Of a stretch of 64,000 nucleotides of DNA, positions 63,265-64,000 are shown piece by piece. The position numbers were made by a program, and so were the translations under genes. The DNA is taken from assembly GCA_964571275.1 (NCBI GenBank), contig CAZNCQ010000004.1, positions 15,028 to 79,027 on the forward strand, written 5' to 3'. The notes under the pieces are model-generated. The model had not been told where the DNA came from, made no database searches, and saw only the letters and a list, made by a program, of their open reading frames with translations. The stretch is from DASRQZ01 sp964571275. Lineage in GTDB: Bacteria; Myxococcota_A; Polyangia; Fen-1088. Numbering within the stretch: position 1 is the stretch's first letter; every line of letters starts with the position of its first letter.

Positions 63265-64000
63265 GTGATCGCGCGCCCCCACCTGCGTTGGATGCTCTGG
63301 TTTTCTGTTGCCGCGTTCGCGGCCGCAGCGCCCGCAACCGCGACCGCTGCCGCGTCCGTCGCCGAGCTCGGGCGCGGCTTCCGCGCCTATCGGACCGGCG
63401 ACTATCATGCGGCGATCGAGGCGCTATCGCCGCTGGTCGGGAGCGGGCTGCGCAATGATGATTGGGTGCTGTACCTGCTCGCCGAGAGCGAGTTCTACGA
63501 GGGCGACTACGCGGCGGCGCGGAAGCACTTCGATCGCCTGGCGTCGGGAAAGTCCGCCGGGCGCCCGCATGACATCGCTGCCTGGCGCATCGCCGACTGC
63601 CTGTGGATGAGCGGCGACCGCGCCGCCGCGGGCACCGCGTACGCCAAGCTGATCAAACGCGGCAGCGCCCCCTTCCAGGACCAGGCGCTGGCGCGCTTTC
63701 GTCTGGCCGAGGTCGCGGCGGCCCACAACCAGGCCGACGCGGCCAAGCAGTTCCTGGCGATCAATCGCAATTTCCCCTCGCATCCGCTGGCCGACGAAGC
63801 GCTCAAGCGCGCCGCGCCCCCGAAGGCCGCGGCGCCGCCCGAGCTGCCGCCCGCCGAGCGGATCAAGCGCGCCGAATCGTTGAGCAAGGACCGCCACTGG
63901 AATGAAGCGCTCGACGATCTCGCGAAGCTGCCGGCGCAGCTGCCAGGCACGCTGGGCGCCGAGCGCGACTACCAGATCGGCATGACCAAGTACCACATGC
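63265..64000 (+). CDS. 5' part of a TPR-containing envelope protein (runs off the window)
   Basis: 245 codons from GTG 63265, open to the last base. Signal peptide WMLWFSVAAFAAAAPATATA is followed by TPR-like helices: FRAYRTGDYHAAIEALSPL, VLYLLAESEFYEGDYAAARKHFDRL and ARFRLAEVAAAHNQADAAKQFLAI, and then ERIKRAESLSKDRHWNEALDDLAKL. This superhelical start is typical of Slt-type lytic transglycosylases and of TPR lipoproteins, but the catalytic domain would lie beyond the window. It is divergent from ssb with an 85-base interval. Confidence 0.75.
   Translation, partial: MIARPHLRWMLWFSVAAFAAAAPATATAAASVAELGRGFRAYRTGDYHAAIEALSPLVGSGLRNDDWVLYLLAESEFYEGDYAAARKHFDRLASGKSAGRPHDIAAWRIADCLWMSGDRAAAGTAYAKLIKRGSAPFQDQALARFRLAEVAAAHNQADAAKQFLAINRNFPSHPLADEALKRAAPPKAAAPPELPPAERIKRAESLSKDRHWNEALDDLAKLPAQLPGTLGAERDYQIGMTKYHM

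Overview
The window is about 64 kb of very GC-rich (roughly 70%), gene-dense bacterial chromosome. Several traits suggest a myxobacterium-like member of the Myxococcota. There are about a dozen predicted lipoproteins with Gly/Ala/Ser-rich linkers after the lipobox, ECF sigma factor/FecR and ECF/ChrR pairs, an NtrC-family regulator, a von Willebrand A lipoprotein and many c-type haem proteins. This assignment is inference from gene style, since no rRNA or other taxonomic marker is present. I see no tRNA, rRNA, insertion sequence, integrase or CRISPR array. The gene set looks like ordinary chromosome, and many neighbouring genes overlap by the 4 bases ATGA.

Layout. 0-8.8 kb: a 5'-truncated cytochrome-like fragment, a beta-propeller lipoprotein, a lipid-anchored truncated-haemoglobin-like protein, an ECF sigma factor with its ChrR-type zinc/cupin anti-sigma factor, a CE2-type SGNH esterase, a di-haem peroxidase-like protein and a Gly-rich lipoprotein. 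8.9-15.3 kb: an HExxH metallopeptidase, a YghX-type dienelactone hydrolase, a large lipoprotein, serC and a dCTPase-like pyrophosphohydrolase. 15.4-18.35 kb: an iron-responsive-looking cluster of imelysin, P460-like cytochrome, outer-membrane protein and small cytochrome c, bracketed by two good Fur boxes placed inside promoters. 18.7-31.7 kb: a tail-anchored Ala/Pro-rich protein with a duplicated domain, an Ogt-AlkA fusion for alkylation repair, a ComEC-like MBL protein with DUF3006, a metallophosphoesterase, an ABC exporter pair, an EF-hand membrane protein and a DUF481 barrel. 31.7-33.8 kb: prfC and a TerB-like protein. 34-38.9 kb: a tetR-emrB-emrA-tolC tripartite efflux operon. 39-47.1 kb: LysR with a divergent methyltransferase, an ABC-2 exporter, a HAD/P-loop fusion and an aminotransferase. 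47.1-52.2 kb: an ECF-FecR/TPR-VWA cell-envelope operon followed by a Cys-rich lipoprotein. 52.3-55.4 kb: a reverse-transsulfuration operon (cystathionine gamma-synthase/lyase, cystathionine beta-synthase and a small chaperone-like protein). 55.5-64 kb: a zinc-ribbon/coiled-coil protein, DUF423, an NtrC-type regulator, an AstA-like enzyme, a polysaccharide deacetylase, a propeller-like lipoprotein, ssb, and the 5' part of a TPR-type envelope protein that runs off the window.

The most promising candidate for an undescribed system is the Fur-boxed imelysin/P460-cytochrome/outer-membrane/cytochrome set at 15.38-18.35 kb. It has a possible decayed relative at the left edge of the window. The lipid-anchored globin next to a ChrR-type sigma circuit is the second candidate. 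Both rest on motif reading and have not been confirmed by database search.
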